NCBI GenBank assembly: GCA_001606155.1
Contig: LODT01000006.1
Location: 682,001-746,000, forward strand
Direction: 5' to 3'
From: Tieghemostelium lacteum
Lineage: Eukaryota; Evosea; Eumycetozoa; Dictyosteliales; Raperosteliaceae
DNA length: 64,000 nucleotides
Notes under the pieces: model-generated
Told to the model about the DNA's origin: nothing
The model's database searches: none
What the model saw: only the letters and a program-made list of their open reading frames with translations
Part shown: positions 34,039 through 44,180 of the stretch, piece after piece
Position numbering within the stretch: position 1 is the first letter of the stretch
Layout: the number at the start of each line of letters is the position of its first letter
Position numbers and translations under genes: made by a program

Positions 34039-35196
34039 ATGAATATAAATAGTATTGAAGAGGTAGATGTAATTGAACAAACTGATCTAATAGAAGAACC
34101 TCTTATACAGTTAGAATCAATTTCAGGTAGATCAGGAGATTTAAATTTTTTTACACATATTGAGAATAGCTCTAGATTTTTGATTTGGCATCTTAGATTG
34201 ATTGGTATAGGATGGGGAGTGAAATGGATATCGATAGTACATGCACTGGTTGTATTGGCAATATTAGTAATTCACAATCCTCCATGGATAATTTCAATCA
34301 GTACCTATTTATTCTTAGTATTTCTTGCATCTAGATTAGAGCATCTCGAAGTTGTGCTCTATCATCTTGTACACTCTGATATATTTAACAATAGATACAG
34401 AAGTAAATATCAAAAAGTTGTAATTGTATATCTGGTTTTAACCATTTGGTGTGTTTGTATTGGAATGATACCATTTCTCATTAAATACCCTAATAGCACA
34501 ACAGATAACAAAGTTTTAAATGTTTTTGAAGGTTTATATTCATGGTTAGGGTTCTCAATAGCCATTATTACAAGATCATGTATTTTTATATTATTTTATA
34601 TCATATTGTTTCTACATTACCTCGAGAAATACTATTTTCAACAAATTATTGAAACTAGGTCACTTTTGAATACACCGTATGGACCTTTAGAAGTTATTAA
34701 TGAAGAGAAAGAAGAGACACCAACTGTAGATTCACTTATACAATTACATACAAAATTAAGGGAGTCGCTGAATAAGACAATGGTTTCTCTAAGGTTAATG
34801 TTAGTTGTCATTATGTTAGCTTTGGCAATTTTCTTTGTTTTGGCAGTTTGGGATTACTTTATACAAGATGATAGATCAGGTGCATTGAAATTTAATATTG
34901 TTTGGGTTATAGTATGCCCATTGATATTCATTATACTGTTATTACCTATCCTATTGGTAAATAATGATTGGTCTGAATTAACTATTCAAGTAAGAATCTG
35001 GATAGAATATACAATGGAAGAGAGAACTTTTCTATTAGCATATCTATCACAACAACCTATTCAATTCTCAATCTTTGGTATTGTGATAACCAAACAATTA
35101 GTAGCATCAGTTACTTTCACTTTATTGGCGACTGCTGCAACACTAGTTTTAGATCGTTTAGAAACTATTTATCCATCTCTTGCATTTTTAAATTAA
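34039..35196 (+). CDS. Seven-TM protein resembling gustatory receptor-like (GRL) proteins
   Basis: Single exon, 385 residues, ATG at 34039. No signal peptide; an acidic ~50-residue N-terminus precedes seven hydrophobic segments (about 62-82, 87-107, 126-148, 170-196, 250-272, 284-306, 347-368). Between TM4 and TM5 lies a long helical loop (VDSLIQLHTKLRESLNKTM). This arrangement (cytosolic N-terminus, seven TMs, a long helix leading into TM5) is that of insect gustatory/odorant receptors and the related GRL proteins known in protists. The final TM has ATAATLVLD instead of a classical TYhhhhhQ. Function as an ion channel or chemoreceptor is inference from topology; it could be another membrane family. 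Confidence 0.6.
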   Translation: MNINSIEEVDVIEQTDLIEEPLIQLESISGRSGDLNFFTHIENSSRFLIWHLRLIGIGWGVKWISIVHALVVLAILVIHNPPWIISISTYLFLVFLASRLEHLEVVLYHLVHSDIFNNRYRSKYQKVVIVYLVLTIWCVCIGMIPFLIKYPNSTTDNKVLNVFEGLYSWLGFSIAIITRSCIFILFYIILFLHYLEKYYFQQIIETRSLLNTPYGPLEVINEEKEETPTVDSLIQLHTKLRESLNKTMVSLRLMLVVIMLALAIFFVLAVWDYFIQDDRSGALKFNIVWVIVCPLIFIILLLPILLVNNDWSELTIQVRIWIEYTMEERTFLLAYLSQQPIQFSIFGIVITKQLVASVTFTLLATAATLVLDRLETIYPSLAFLN

Positions 35197-35294
35197 TTTA
35201 TATATAAATATTTTATGTATTATAATTATTTGTAAAGTTATTAAAACGGTGGGTTTATTCTTTAAAGACTGATTTGTGAATTTTATTATAAAAT

Positions 35295-35946
35295 TTAATT
35301 GATTTGTTCATAGGAATGCATTCTTTTGTTTTCTTGATTTGTAAATAGAGAATATAACCACACAGAAAAAATTATTTGATAAATTAAGAAATATATTGAA
35401 AGTCCAAGCGAACATTCATCAGTTGGTGCTTTCAATCCATTTTTGTTTAATGATACTGATACGTATATTATAGTAATGAACCAAAATAAAAAAGCAATTC
35501 CAACCATTCCTATACCTTTTGATAAATTAATAGTTTTAGTTAACATTGATTCAAAAAATGTTAAAAAGAGATATCCCATATGAAATGCCAATCCTATTAA
35601 TTCCAATGCCAATGTAATTTTCAATATAACTCTAATATCTTTTGTATTCTATATTTCATATAAATTAATTAATATACCTTTAAGTTCCTATTTCAATACC
35701 TTTAGAACCTACTTTTGCATTTGAAGGCCCATTAGTAAGATAATAATAAACACCATCACATTTTCTATAACTAAAGAAAAGTGAACATATAGGTGATATA
35801 ACAAAAATACAAAATAAAAATGTAAAAATAATAGTAGTTATAAATTTACACATTGTGTACCTGTCCATAAAATATATAAATATATATAAAAAGTAATTTA
35901 TAAAAAAATGTGTGAATAGACCTCTTTTTGTTTTGAATAATGACAT
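35295..35946 (-). CDS. Hypothetical four-TM membrane protein
   Basis: Exon 1 is 35946-35700 and exon 2 is 35638-35295. The donor is the AAAG/GTATTG at 35699, because the later GTATAT follows an in-frame stop. The acceptor is CAAAAG at 35639, and the frame continues as SKDIRVILKITLAL, giving 196 residues. Hydrophobic segments: CKFITTIIFTFLFCIFVI, LALELIGLAFHMGYLFLTFF, GIGMVGIAFLFWFITIIY and LSIYFLIYQIIFSVWLY. A Cys pair (SYRKC and DEC) might be linked. An internal Met at MDRYTMCKF could be the real start. No family recognised; tetraspan proteins of this size are common in amoebae. Confidence 0.6.
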
Positions 35947-36083
35947 TAATTAATTTTGTGGATGCTGATTATTTTTAGAGTGTGTGTGGTTTGTGTGGTG
36001 GAATATTTTAATTTGTGTGTACAAGTTAAGTTTTTTTTTTTAGATTAAAAGATTTCAAAAATGTATTGTTTTAATAATCAATT

Positions 36084-38360
36084 TTAAAGACCAGAGAAAT
36101 CTTTACCAAATCTACTAATCATTGATTTGATTAAACCTTGTGGAGAATCATCATACTCAACTAATTCAACTTTGTTGTTGTTTACCACTGTATTTGCTTG
36201 ACAGAATACTCTTCTGGGTTTCTTCTTTTGAATTACTATATCTCTCATAGCTAACCAGTCACCAGTTATTGGTTGAATAGTTAATCTGTCAAAGAGTTCA
36301 TTGGCAGCAGTTGCGTTACCAGTTGCTTTTAAAACTTGAATTTCATTCAAAAAGTCACCAATAGCCTTAACACCAACAGTCTTAATTAACTCTCTATTCA
36401 AGAGAATAGTTATGTCATCAGCTTTGGATCTGTCTAGTGTCAAAACACCACATTTCAAAAATATTTGTAAAATTGCAAAACGACCTTGCATGTGAGCTTG
36501 TCTCCATTTTTTATTCTCTGGAGTGTAGAATTCCAAAGCTGTAAGACCGGCTTTACACATGATTAACCAGTTGGCATAGTAGACATCGTTTGCCTTCTCG
36601 CCTTGGAAATGGAAGAATTCAAGTACCTTTTCGTCAGGTGAGAGATAGACACCTACACATTCAGCACGACATTCCTCCATTGCAGATCCAAGTGATTTGA
36701 ATCTAGAGTCGTAAGACTCACCAGGTTGGTATACCTCTTCTTTTAGATTTAGAGGTTTTCCAGTGAGAGAATTGACAGTGGTTTCAGTATTGAAATTGTA
36801 TTTACCATCTTTGTCCACTACAAATGTCTTTCCAGATCCATGACCTATAAGTTCATGTAACCCAACTTGAACTTCCATAGCATCGATAAATAATTGATTG
36901 AATATCTTTTGATCTTTATCGTGGATGAAGGTAATGTATTCATCTTTTCTAGCTGTAAGTACATTACCAAGAGAAACATTCTTGAAACCTTCATTCTGAC
37001 GAATGTCATCATAGTTACTCAAATTGATACCAGTTGGCAGACCTGTACTGGCATAAGTTAGGACTTCTAAACTTGTAAAATCAGGTTTTAGGAATTTATC
37101 TTTTTCGTAGTCTTTAGTCCAAGGAAGTTTAGACAGACAGACTTCAGCATTCTTTAACAAGACACCAAGTCTCTCAGTCATAATCTTGTTGACTACCGAT
37201 ACGAAACCTTCAAATTCACCACGAACTCCAAATGGGTCACGATAAGACTCAATGAAACCAATGTTAGTCTCTACAACAGGTTGTTGATCTTTAATCCAGA
37301 ATCTCTGTGAATCTTTATGATCATCAATGTTACCACCAGTAAAATGGTCAACATACTTTTTAAGCATGTTAGTTTGGTTTTCATTAGCTGCAAAAGGTAT
37401 GGCCTGTTGGAGATAGTTAGCAACTCTACCCATTAGAACACTCCAGTCACCATAGATAATATCAATTTGAATGTCTTCCCAGGTATGAGATTTCACTGGT
37501 CTCTCTTTAGCACTTGCAATCAGTAATCTATATTTATTAGATTCCAAACCGGCACGGAAAAGACGTGTGTTGTAACCACTAATTCCATTTTTATCCATAA
37601 ATTTTTGAACTTTTTCAATTTCAACTTTTGTGATATTTGGTGAGTAGTATGTTGAAACACCAGTACCATCTATACCCAATTCTCTTTGATTTTCATCGAG
37701 ACTGTACATTAAATCCTTACATTGGTTCCAATAGCCACTAACTTCCTGACATTGTAGAGATTCAATGAGTTTATTCAAAGATTCTTTACTAATACGTGGA
37801 ATGAACTTACTGTCACCAAATGACAAGTAATTACCCATGTTTCCATAGAAACTACTGGCATACATTAAAAGTGATGTAAACTCCTCTTTAGTAACCTGAG
37901 ATGGTACAACTCTCTTTTCAACCTTATCAACATCACCACCCTCCAAACTGAACAAACTCTGTAATAACTTAAATATCACTGGTGACTCAACTGATGTCTG
38001 ACCAAGACATACTTGTGATCCCCACCAACTTGCCAATGAAAAGTAATGTGAATATAACTTTTCTTTTTCTGTTAATTTCTCAAAAGCATCCTTTATAACT
38101 AATCGATAAATTGGTACTATATTTAAATTATCATTATATATTAGAATATTTCATTTATCATATCTCAACCACATCACTAATCAATTGCACTAACCTTCTT
38201 TTGGTACAGTATGTGATTCAATAACTTTTGAATCAACCATTGTATTAAATTTATTTTTTTGAAATATATTTGTGCTTGTTGTAGTGCTATAAAATCTTTT
38301 AGAATGGTTTAATAAAATTTTCTGTTTTAAAATTTTTGTTGATGATCTGAAAAGGAACAT
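36084..38360 (-). CDS. dpp3: Dipeptidyl peptidase III, with possible mitochondrial leader
   Basis: Exon 1 is 38360-38195 and exon 2 is 38116-36084 (GTTAGT donor, ATATAG acceptor, phase 1), 732 residues from the first ATG. The M49 metallopeptidase signature HELIGH (about 475) and second zinc site EECRAE (about 530) are intact, with YNTRLF, FWIQD-like FWIKDQQPVVE, GFIESYRDPFG, NYDDIRQ and the C-terminal VQ/CQANT. The enzyme removes dipeptides from oligopeptide N-termini, usually in the cytosol. The first 40 residues (MFLFRSSTKILKQKILLNHS, then KRFYSTTT) are basic, hydroxylated and free of acids, like a mitochondrial presequence. A second in-frame ATG at 38240 (MVDSK) would give a normal cytosolic form of 692 residues. 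Divergent from the LRAT-like gene. Confidence 0.9.
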
Positions 38361-38442
38361 CACAACATAAAAAAAATAATATATTTTATAAAATTCGTAT
38401 TTTATTGGTTTTTTAGTGGTCAAATTAATGAAATTTCCTGTA

Positions 38443-38473
38443 AAATAAACCTTGGTTTATTTTGGACATGTCC
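38443..38473. promoter_or_regulatory. Two palindromes in the DPP3/LRAT divergent promoter
   Basis: AAATAAACC-TT-GGTTTATTT (38443-38462) is a 9-bp-arm inverted repeat closely matching the palindrome at 32254. It is followed by the perfect 10-bp palindrome GGACATGTCC (38464-38473). Both lie about 50-80 bp upstream of the ATG at 38522 and about 85-110 bp upstream of DPP3's first ATG, so they could serve either gene. Factor binding is inferred. Confidence 0.4.
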
Positions 38474-38521
38474 TGCATAAAATAAATAAACTATTTTCTC
38501 ACTTTATCCTAACAACATAAA

Positions 38522-39230
38522 ATGAATATCGAAGATAACTCATTGACTATACCTCCTATTACGGAAAATAATCTCCAGAATATCAAATCACAATTCACCC
38601 AATTGAACACCCAACCTCAGTCTATTACAATGGTTAATGTAGATGATCTGTGTTTTTCCCCTTCGCTAACAGTTTTTGCTCATTGGGCCATCTACACACA
38701 ATCTCATATTACACAATTGGTTTTTACTCAAGATGAGAAAACAAAGAAACCAATTTCTGTTGTATGCCAATCTACATCAATGTTCGGTATTGACTTTTCA
38801 AAACGAAATGTGTTTACCATTGGAACAACTAGATATAATCCTTATCAAATCCTACAAATAGGAAATAGTTTGATAAAATACTTTGGTAACTAGATTATGA
38901 ATTATAAATGTATTAATCATTTAACTAATAAGTTGTTTCAAAGGTGACTATCAAAAAGTATTTTGGAATTGTAAACAATTTGTTAAGTATCTTTTAAAGA
39001 TTATTTGTGATGAAGGATTTGCATCAATTGAAACATCTTCAGATAAACTCCGTCTTCTGTTATTTGGAACTTATGATTGGCCATTTCAAAGTAAATCACA
39101 CACCAAAAAAACTAACAATTTTTTTGAAACAAAGGAATATCTTGAACTAAGTCCCATAGATCGTCAAATTTTATCATCAATTCCATCTAAACAAGATAAT
39201 GATGTTCATAGTCAATGTCTTATAATGTAG
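38522..39230 (+). CDS. LRAT/NlpC-P60-like protein with C-terminal CAAX box
   Basis: Exons 38522-38885 and 38944-39230 (GTAACT donor, AAAG acceptor, phase 1), 216 residues. A central domain shows the circularly permuted papain-like pattern of the LRAT/HRASLS family: a His followed by strand (FAHWAIY, about residue 57) and a later Cys in NCKQFVKYL (about 132), equivalent to the NCEHFV motif. Members are acyltransferases or phospholipases acting on membrane lipids. The protein ends in CLIM-stop, a farnesylation-type CAAX sequence that would tether it to membranes. No TM helix is present. The family assignment rests on the two motifs and the length between them; catalysis is unproven. Confidence 0.65.
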
Positions 39231-39438
39231 TTTCAGCCAAAAAACCTTCTTTGGGTTTGGAATTGTTAAAAAATAAAATCACTAAAAGATTTTCAAAAGA
39301 TATTTATTTTTCTTTTTGTTTTCTAGTTCTATTATGATTTATTCCTAATCCATTTAAAAAGACCTAAGGTTTGTAGTTAACTAAAATCAATAATAGTGTT
39401 ATTCCGCATAAAGTTATTATAATTATATATATTGTAAA

Positions 39439-40191
39439 TTACTTTGATATTTCATGTAAAGGAATTTCATATTTTTCAATTGAAGAAGAAGAAGAGGAGG
39501 AGGAACCTTGTTGATGCTGATTTGATTTTAATTTCTCTTTCTTTGGTATTATATGTTGACTGACATCACCTAGATACAGCCAATAGAGTATAACTAAAGT
39601 ACCAATTAACAAAAACAAAGGATCAAAGAACCATAATATAATAGTAAGTGAGAAGTAAAAGGTTCTCAAACCCCAAGTATGATGATTAGCCCCATTAACT
39701 AGATTCTTTGCACAATACTCTTTTGAACAATCTTCATCAAAGGGAGTGACATTAATGAGAAATGCTAGATGGGTGATATACCTAATCGATGTTGCAAAAT
39801 TGATAAAAGAAAACATAAAAAACAAAATCAATATAAATGATTTGTAGACTAACATTTTACTATTGTGGGCACCTATGATACGTAGACTGTCAAGTGCTGA
39901 AATGGCGTTATTAGAGACTAGTAAATTTACAATTAAAACAACTAAGGTTATAGAGGTGCTGGCAAGAAGTGTTGATGACATTACCATATTACGTAGTGTC
40001 TGTACTGCTAGTATATCTTTTTTACCATCAACCATGATGCTGACCCATCGTTTTCTGTAGATGTGATTTCTCCCAATTACCGTACTATTGGGATGATGTT
40101 TTATCTTCATTGCTAATACTATATGGTATATTATAAATACCAATACAGATATTGAAACAAATATTATATCATATAGAAGTCCTTCTAACAT
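39439..40191 (-). CDS. DUF599 family membrane protein
   Basis: Single exon, 250 residues, ATG at 40191. Four hydrophobic segments (about 5-28, 72-92, 113-135, 176-205). The motif DILAVQTLRNMVMSSTLLAS, with HTWGLRTFYFSLTIILWFF later, is diagnostic of DUF599 proteins found in plants, bacteria and protists, whose function is unknown. The C-terminus carries a Ser run and ends IPLHEISK. It is convergent with the LRAT-like gene and divergent from the QCR10-like gene. Confidence 0.8.
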   Translation of the reverse strand: MLEGLLYDIIFVSISVLVFIIYHIVLAMKIKHHPNSTVIGRNHIYRKRWVSIMVDGKKDILAVQTLRNMVMSSTLLASTSITLVVLIVNLLVSNNAISALDSLRIIGAHNSKMLVYKSFILILFFMFSFINFATSIRYITHLAFLINVTPFDEDCSKEYCAKNLVNGANHHTWGLRTFYFSLTIILWFFDPLFLLIGTLVILYWLYLGDVSQHIIPKKEKLKSNQHQQGSSSSSSSSIEKYEIPLHEISK

Positions 40192-40503
40192 GCCTACTAT
40201 TATTATTACTACTATTCATATAATTTACTATACTTTCGATACCACATAAACAAAAAAATTAAAAAAATAAATTTCATTTCTACGATGAAATTTGCTGCAA
40301 ATTTCCTTTTCAGATCTGTTCAAACAAAAAAAAAAAACCTTTTGATTTATGTATAAAATTTTACACATTTAAATAATATTGATCAAATTTAAAATTAAAG
40401 GTATAATAATAAGATCAACAATACATAATTTAATAAATATTTAGTTTTTTTTTGTATTTTTTTTTTTTTTTTTTTTCATTTTATCAAATCAACATCGACA
40501 AAA
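40192..40503. promoter_or_regulatory. Divergent promoter spacer, DUF599 and QCR10-like genes
   Basis: 312 bp of AT-rich DNA between two start codons. It holds a small inverted repeat of AAATTTCAT/ATGAAATTT type around 40270-40293 and long T runs (40446-40480) just before the plus-strand ATG, the usual dictyostelid core-promoter look. No gene is seen. Confidence 0.4.
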
Positions 40504-40830
40504 ATGTTCTTGGGAGTCACTCATTTAATCAGAACACAATTAACCTTTGCCAAAAGAACTTTATCTTTTGGATCTAACTGGGCACCAACTGCCATGATTT
40601 GGGGTACCACTGTAGGTTTATTATAGGTTTATAGGATAAATAGGTAGAACATAGAATATAACAGAGAATTAATATTTATATGATATAAATACAATAATAA
40701 TACAATTTAGGGTGTTCTTGGTGCATTATATGCTATTCAACCAAGATTTTTATTCAAACATTTACCACTTATTGGTCACAACTATTTAACTGCTAAAGAT
40801 ATCGAACAAATGAAAGCTAAAGAAAACTAA
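40504..40830 (+). CDS. Complex III subunit 10-like protein (UQCR11/QCR10 family)
   Basis: Two small exons, 40504-40611 and 40711-40830, joined in phase 0 by an intron with a GTAGGT donor and a TTTAG acceptor; 75 residues. The segment SNWAPTAMIWGTTGVLGALY aligns with the NWVPTAYTWGAVGAVGL core of human UQCR11, followed by a single TM stretch and a KHLPLIGHNY part similar to its VPYING end. UQCR11/QCR10 is a small single-TM subunit of the mitochondrial cytochrome bc1 complex. The N-terminus (THLIRTQLTFAKRTL) is basic, in keeping with mitochondrial import. The match is short, so family certainty is moderate. Confidence 0.7.
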
Positions 40831-41056
40831 ATGCAATAACAGGAAAATAGTAATTTAATATAGTATACAAACATAAATGATAAGGTTGTTATTATTATTA
40901 TAATAATCACACATGATGGATATAGGTTTTTTTATTTTATTTAATAACTTTAAACTTTTGTTGTTGTTGTTATTGTTAATATTTATTGATAATTATGTAT
41001 TAAAAAAAGAAAAGTAATAAGTAATCTTTTTTTTTTCTATTGGTGGTATTGAATAT

Positions 41057-42940
41057 TTAACTACCAAGTGAACCACAATCTAAATAGTAATCAATTCTAT
41101 CAGTATCTTCAGAATTGGAGTCAGAAGTATCTGAATCATCATCATCGTCATTTGGATTCGATTGACCACCACTATCCTTACTAGAAAGTTTTGGGGCAGA
41201 TTTCTTATCTTCATCCTCTTCTTCATTGTCAGAATTAAAGTTTTCTTCTGGAAGATCAACTGGATTGGCACTATTATCAGCTCCACTCTGTACACCAGGT
41301 GTCTCTCTTTTCTTTTGAATCAATCTTAACATACCCTTACTAGACCAGAATTGATGTTGAATTTGTTCATATTCACTATATAACATACTAAATCTAAATT
41401 AAAAAAGAGGAGTTAGTTTCTAAATTGTATGTACAGCAAAGAAGATTAAGATAAAACCTACTTATTGGTTTTTGTTGAGAAATAAGATTCACCAAAATTA
41501 GCTTTTCTCTTCAGACATGCAAATATAGTACCATGTATAGTTGCCAGAGATCTATCAATACTGGTATTATCGATTTGTGGTATCATATATTCATCAGCAC
41601 CCGAACACAAATAGTCATTGATAATTCTTATATTTTTAAAGTATTTCGTATATTTGTTTTGGTGTGGATCCAAAGTCATGTATTTTGAACGAATGGCAAA
41701 TCTCTCTTTATGTTTCATTTCATTACTAATATACATTAAAAATGGTATACAGGTTGGATGTTTCTCTACCAATCTAACTATAACTCTAGTATCCAAATGC
41801 ACTCCTTCTATAATCAATGATTCTCTTCTCTGTTCATATTGACCAATGAGTACATCCAATTTATTAAATATCATTTCATTTTGTGCTTCATATCCTTTTA
41901 ATATCTATAATTTAGAAATGGAGTAAGTAAACTGTAATCTGTGTAATAAAAACATGATATTGAAACTTACTTTATCTTTGTGGCTGAGAGATGGATCAGA
42001 AATAATCTCACCAGCATGATAGGTAGAAGCCCACAAAATTGGCGATTCAGTTCTTGAAATGAACTTTCTCAATAATTGTCTTATATTATCAGTTGAAATA
42101 ACAGCAGTAAAACCAATTCTAGATGCCAACAAAGCTGTAAGAGTTGATTTACCACAACCAGAGGTACCACCCAACAAAATGGTAAATGAATGTTTCTTTT
42201 CTTGTACCTCTGATGCCACTGGAAAATCATGAATATATTGGGGTTTAGAATACTGATAACCTGTAAGAATATGTCCTATCAGATAATAAAATGTACTTCT
42301 TTGAATGGATACACAATAAATTGATCTTTTATCCTTAATAATACTATTATTATTACTATTACTATTATTATTTAAATTACTTGTAGTATCTGTCTCTGTT
42401 GAGGATGATTGTTTTTGACTGTACATAATTTCTCTACATCTCTCAAACTGTTCAAATACTGCATTGGAGATTAATCTGGCATGAATTGATTTACATCCCA
42501 TGAACTTTAGTGTCAGATTCAAATGAAATCTAGCATATCTCTTTATATTATCATTCATATGATAATCTTGAGTTTGTTGTATTTCAAAAAACTTTATATA
42601 CTCATATATCTATAGAACATACATAAATTAATATACATTCAAATACTCTCAGAATATACAAATTTCATACCTCTTTGACTTGAGAAATATCTAAATTAGA
42701 ACTATCAAAAGAAAAACTATTATTTTGAAACCATTGTTTCTTTGGTTTTGGTATGACATTATTGTTCTTTGTAAACTCATTATCTTCCACCAAATATATA
42801 TATGATAGTATACCTTCTTTAATACAGTCTATTATAGGATTATTACTATTGTTATTATTATTATTATTAATATTATTATTATTGATAATACTGGTAGTAT
42901 TACCAAGTGGGTTACTGTTACTTGTCAATATAGACTCCAT
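41057..42940 (-). CDS. P-loop kinase of the LPA1 / 2-phosphoglycerate kinase family
   Basis: Exons 42940-42671, 42609-41971, 41904-41462 and 41393-41057 splice in frame with GTATGA, GTAAGT and GTAGGT donors; 562 residues. The kinase core has a Walker A at GGTSGCGKST, then STDNIRQLLRKF, YHAGE, and LIIEGVHLDTR, and a C-terminal KYFKNIRIINDYL with IDNTSIDRSLATIH. These are hallmarks of archaeal 2-phosphoglycerate kinases and the plant LPA1-type proteins implicated in phosphate/inositol phosphate metabolism. Poly-N occurs near the N-terminus; the last ~80 residues are acidic (EEEDEDKK, DDDDDSDTSD). Substrate is not predictable from sequence. Confidence 0.75.
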
Positions 42941-43593
42941 TGTAAACTCGTTTTTGGTGGGAGAGTGAATGATGAATGCCTATTTAACACTCCCTTTTCT
43001 ATGTTATTGAATTATAATGAATTAAAAAGGGAGAGAAAAAAATTTTTTCCTTATTATTTGAAGATTATTATTGGGTCTCTCTATGTGTAATTATATAAGC
43101 CACACATGAAAAAAAATTTTTTTTTTGTGCATTCAAAGAAAACTTCATTTTTTTGTGTTTTTAAATATCTTAGTTTTTTTTTATATTAAAATAGTTTAAT
43201 TAACAAAGAGTCATATAAATATATTAGTTTTATTAAATATATAAGTTTCTATAGTTTTAAAAATAAATTTTTTTATTAATTTCAATAAATTCTTATTTGG
43301 TGAATTTTTGGTGGTGTGTTACAATGGGTTAATGAAAATTTTTAAATAATTGTAAGACAACACAATTTAGATATTTTAAAATATTGGATATTTAAAATAC
43401 ATTTACTATTTACGAAATTCGAAAATATAGTCCCCATTTTTAAATAAATTTTACAAATTTGGAATATTAATTAAAAAAGAACCTATAACTTTTCAAATAA
43501 ACATTCAAATGAAATACTATAAATAGTTTTAGTTTTATCTGTTTTTTATTCATTAAAACATATAAACTTAACAAACAAACTAAATATAATAAA
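42941..43593. other. AT-rich spacer upstream of the HssA-like gene
   Basis: 650 bp with many A/T homopolymers. It is the promoter side of both the LPA1-like kinase (minus) and the HssA-like gene (plus). No coding potential or named motif is seen. Confidence 0.35.
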
Positions 43594-43918
43594 ATGACAA
43601 TCTTAGGTAAATATATAGAATTTAAATTTCTAATTGATCAAAATCTAATTTAAAATCAATTTAATAGCTGCTCTTGCATCATTCGGTAACGTTAAAATTT
43701 CAGGTACCTCCAATGGATCTATTGCTAGTGGTTCTGGTATGGGATCAGGTCAAGGTTCAGCATCATCTGCATGTTCCAATTATAATGGAAATGGTGGTTT
43801 ATTAGGTGGTCTTTTGGGAGGTATCTTAGGAGGAGGCAGTCATTACCAACAACCACAACAACAACAAGTTTATTACCAACAACCACAAAACCCAGTTTAC
43901 TATTACTACAATTGTTAA
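43594..43918 (+). CDS. HssA/B-like small glycine-rich protein
   Basis: Exon 1 is only 13 bp (43594-43606: ATG ACA ATC TTA G), then a 61-bp intron, then exon 2 43668-43918; 87 residues. The product MTILAALASFGNVK, then SGSGMGSGQGSASSACSNYN, GNGGLLGGLLGGILGGG and a Gln/Tyr-rich end fits the dictyostelid HssA/2C/7E family. These proteins begin MTI/MTL-, carry a Ser/Gly stretch with a Cys and a GG-rich middle, and share the early intron position. The genes are developmentally expressed in Dictyostelium; molecular function is unknown. Confidence 0.75.
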
Positions 43919-44053
43919 ATTAAACACAAATACCAATCAGTACCATTACAATCCCATTAATAAAGTTTTTCAACTGAATTAATTACTTATACTCAAATTA
44001 TCAAAAAAAAGTATTTATTTATATTTTATAGTGATTGAATTGAAAGATTTTCT

Positions 44054-44134
44054 TTTAATTTTAAGAAATCTTCCCACCTGTTTTCTGTTTTTTAATTTTC
44101 GGGTGGGAAGATTTTTTTATTTCTTAAGATTAAA
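44054..44134. repeat. Long imperfect inverted repeat with GC-rich tip
   Basis: The left arm (44054-44080) and right arm (44100-44134) pair over about 25 bp. The tip is AAATCTTCCCACC against GGTGGGAAGATTT, and the lower stem TTTAA(T/C)TTAAGAAA is interrupted by a 7-nt bulge on the right arm. Loop of 19 nt. It sits between the HssA-like gene and a secreted-protein gene, about 135 bp past the HssA-like stop. It could be a folded RNA element, a terminator-like structure or a small terminal-repeat element remnant. Confidence 0.6.
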
Positions 44135-44180
44135 TCATATAAAATAAAAGTTGCGATCGCATTGTTAATTCATAGTAAAA

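Noticed and set aside
44152-44162. TGCGATCGCA palindrome resembling the cyanobacterial HIP1 octamer
   Set aside because: Single occurrence in the window; no reason to expect that function in a eukaryote.
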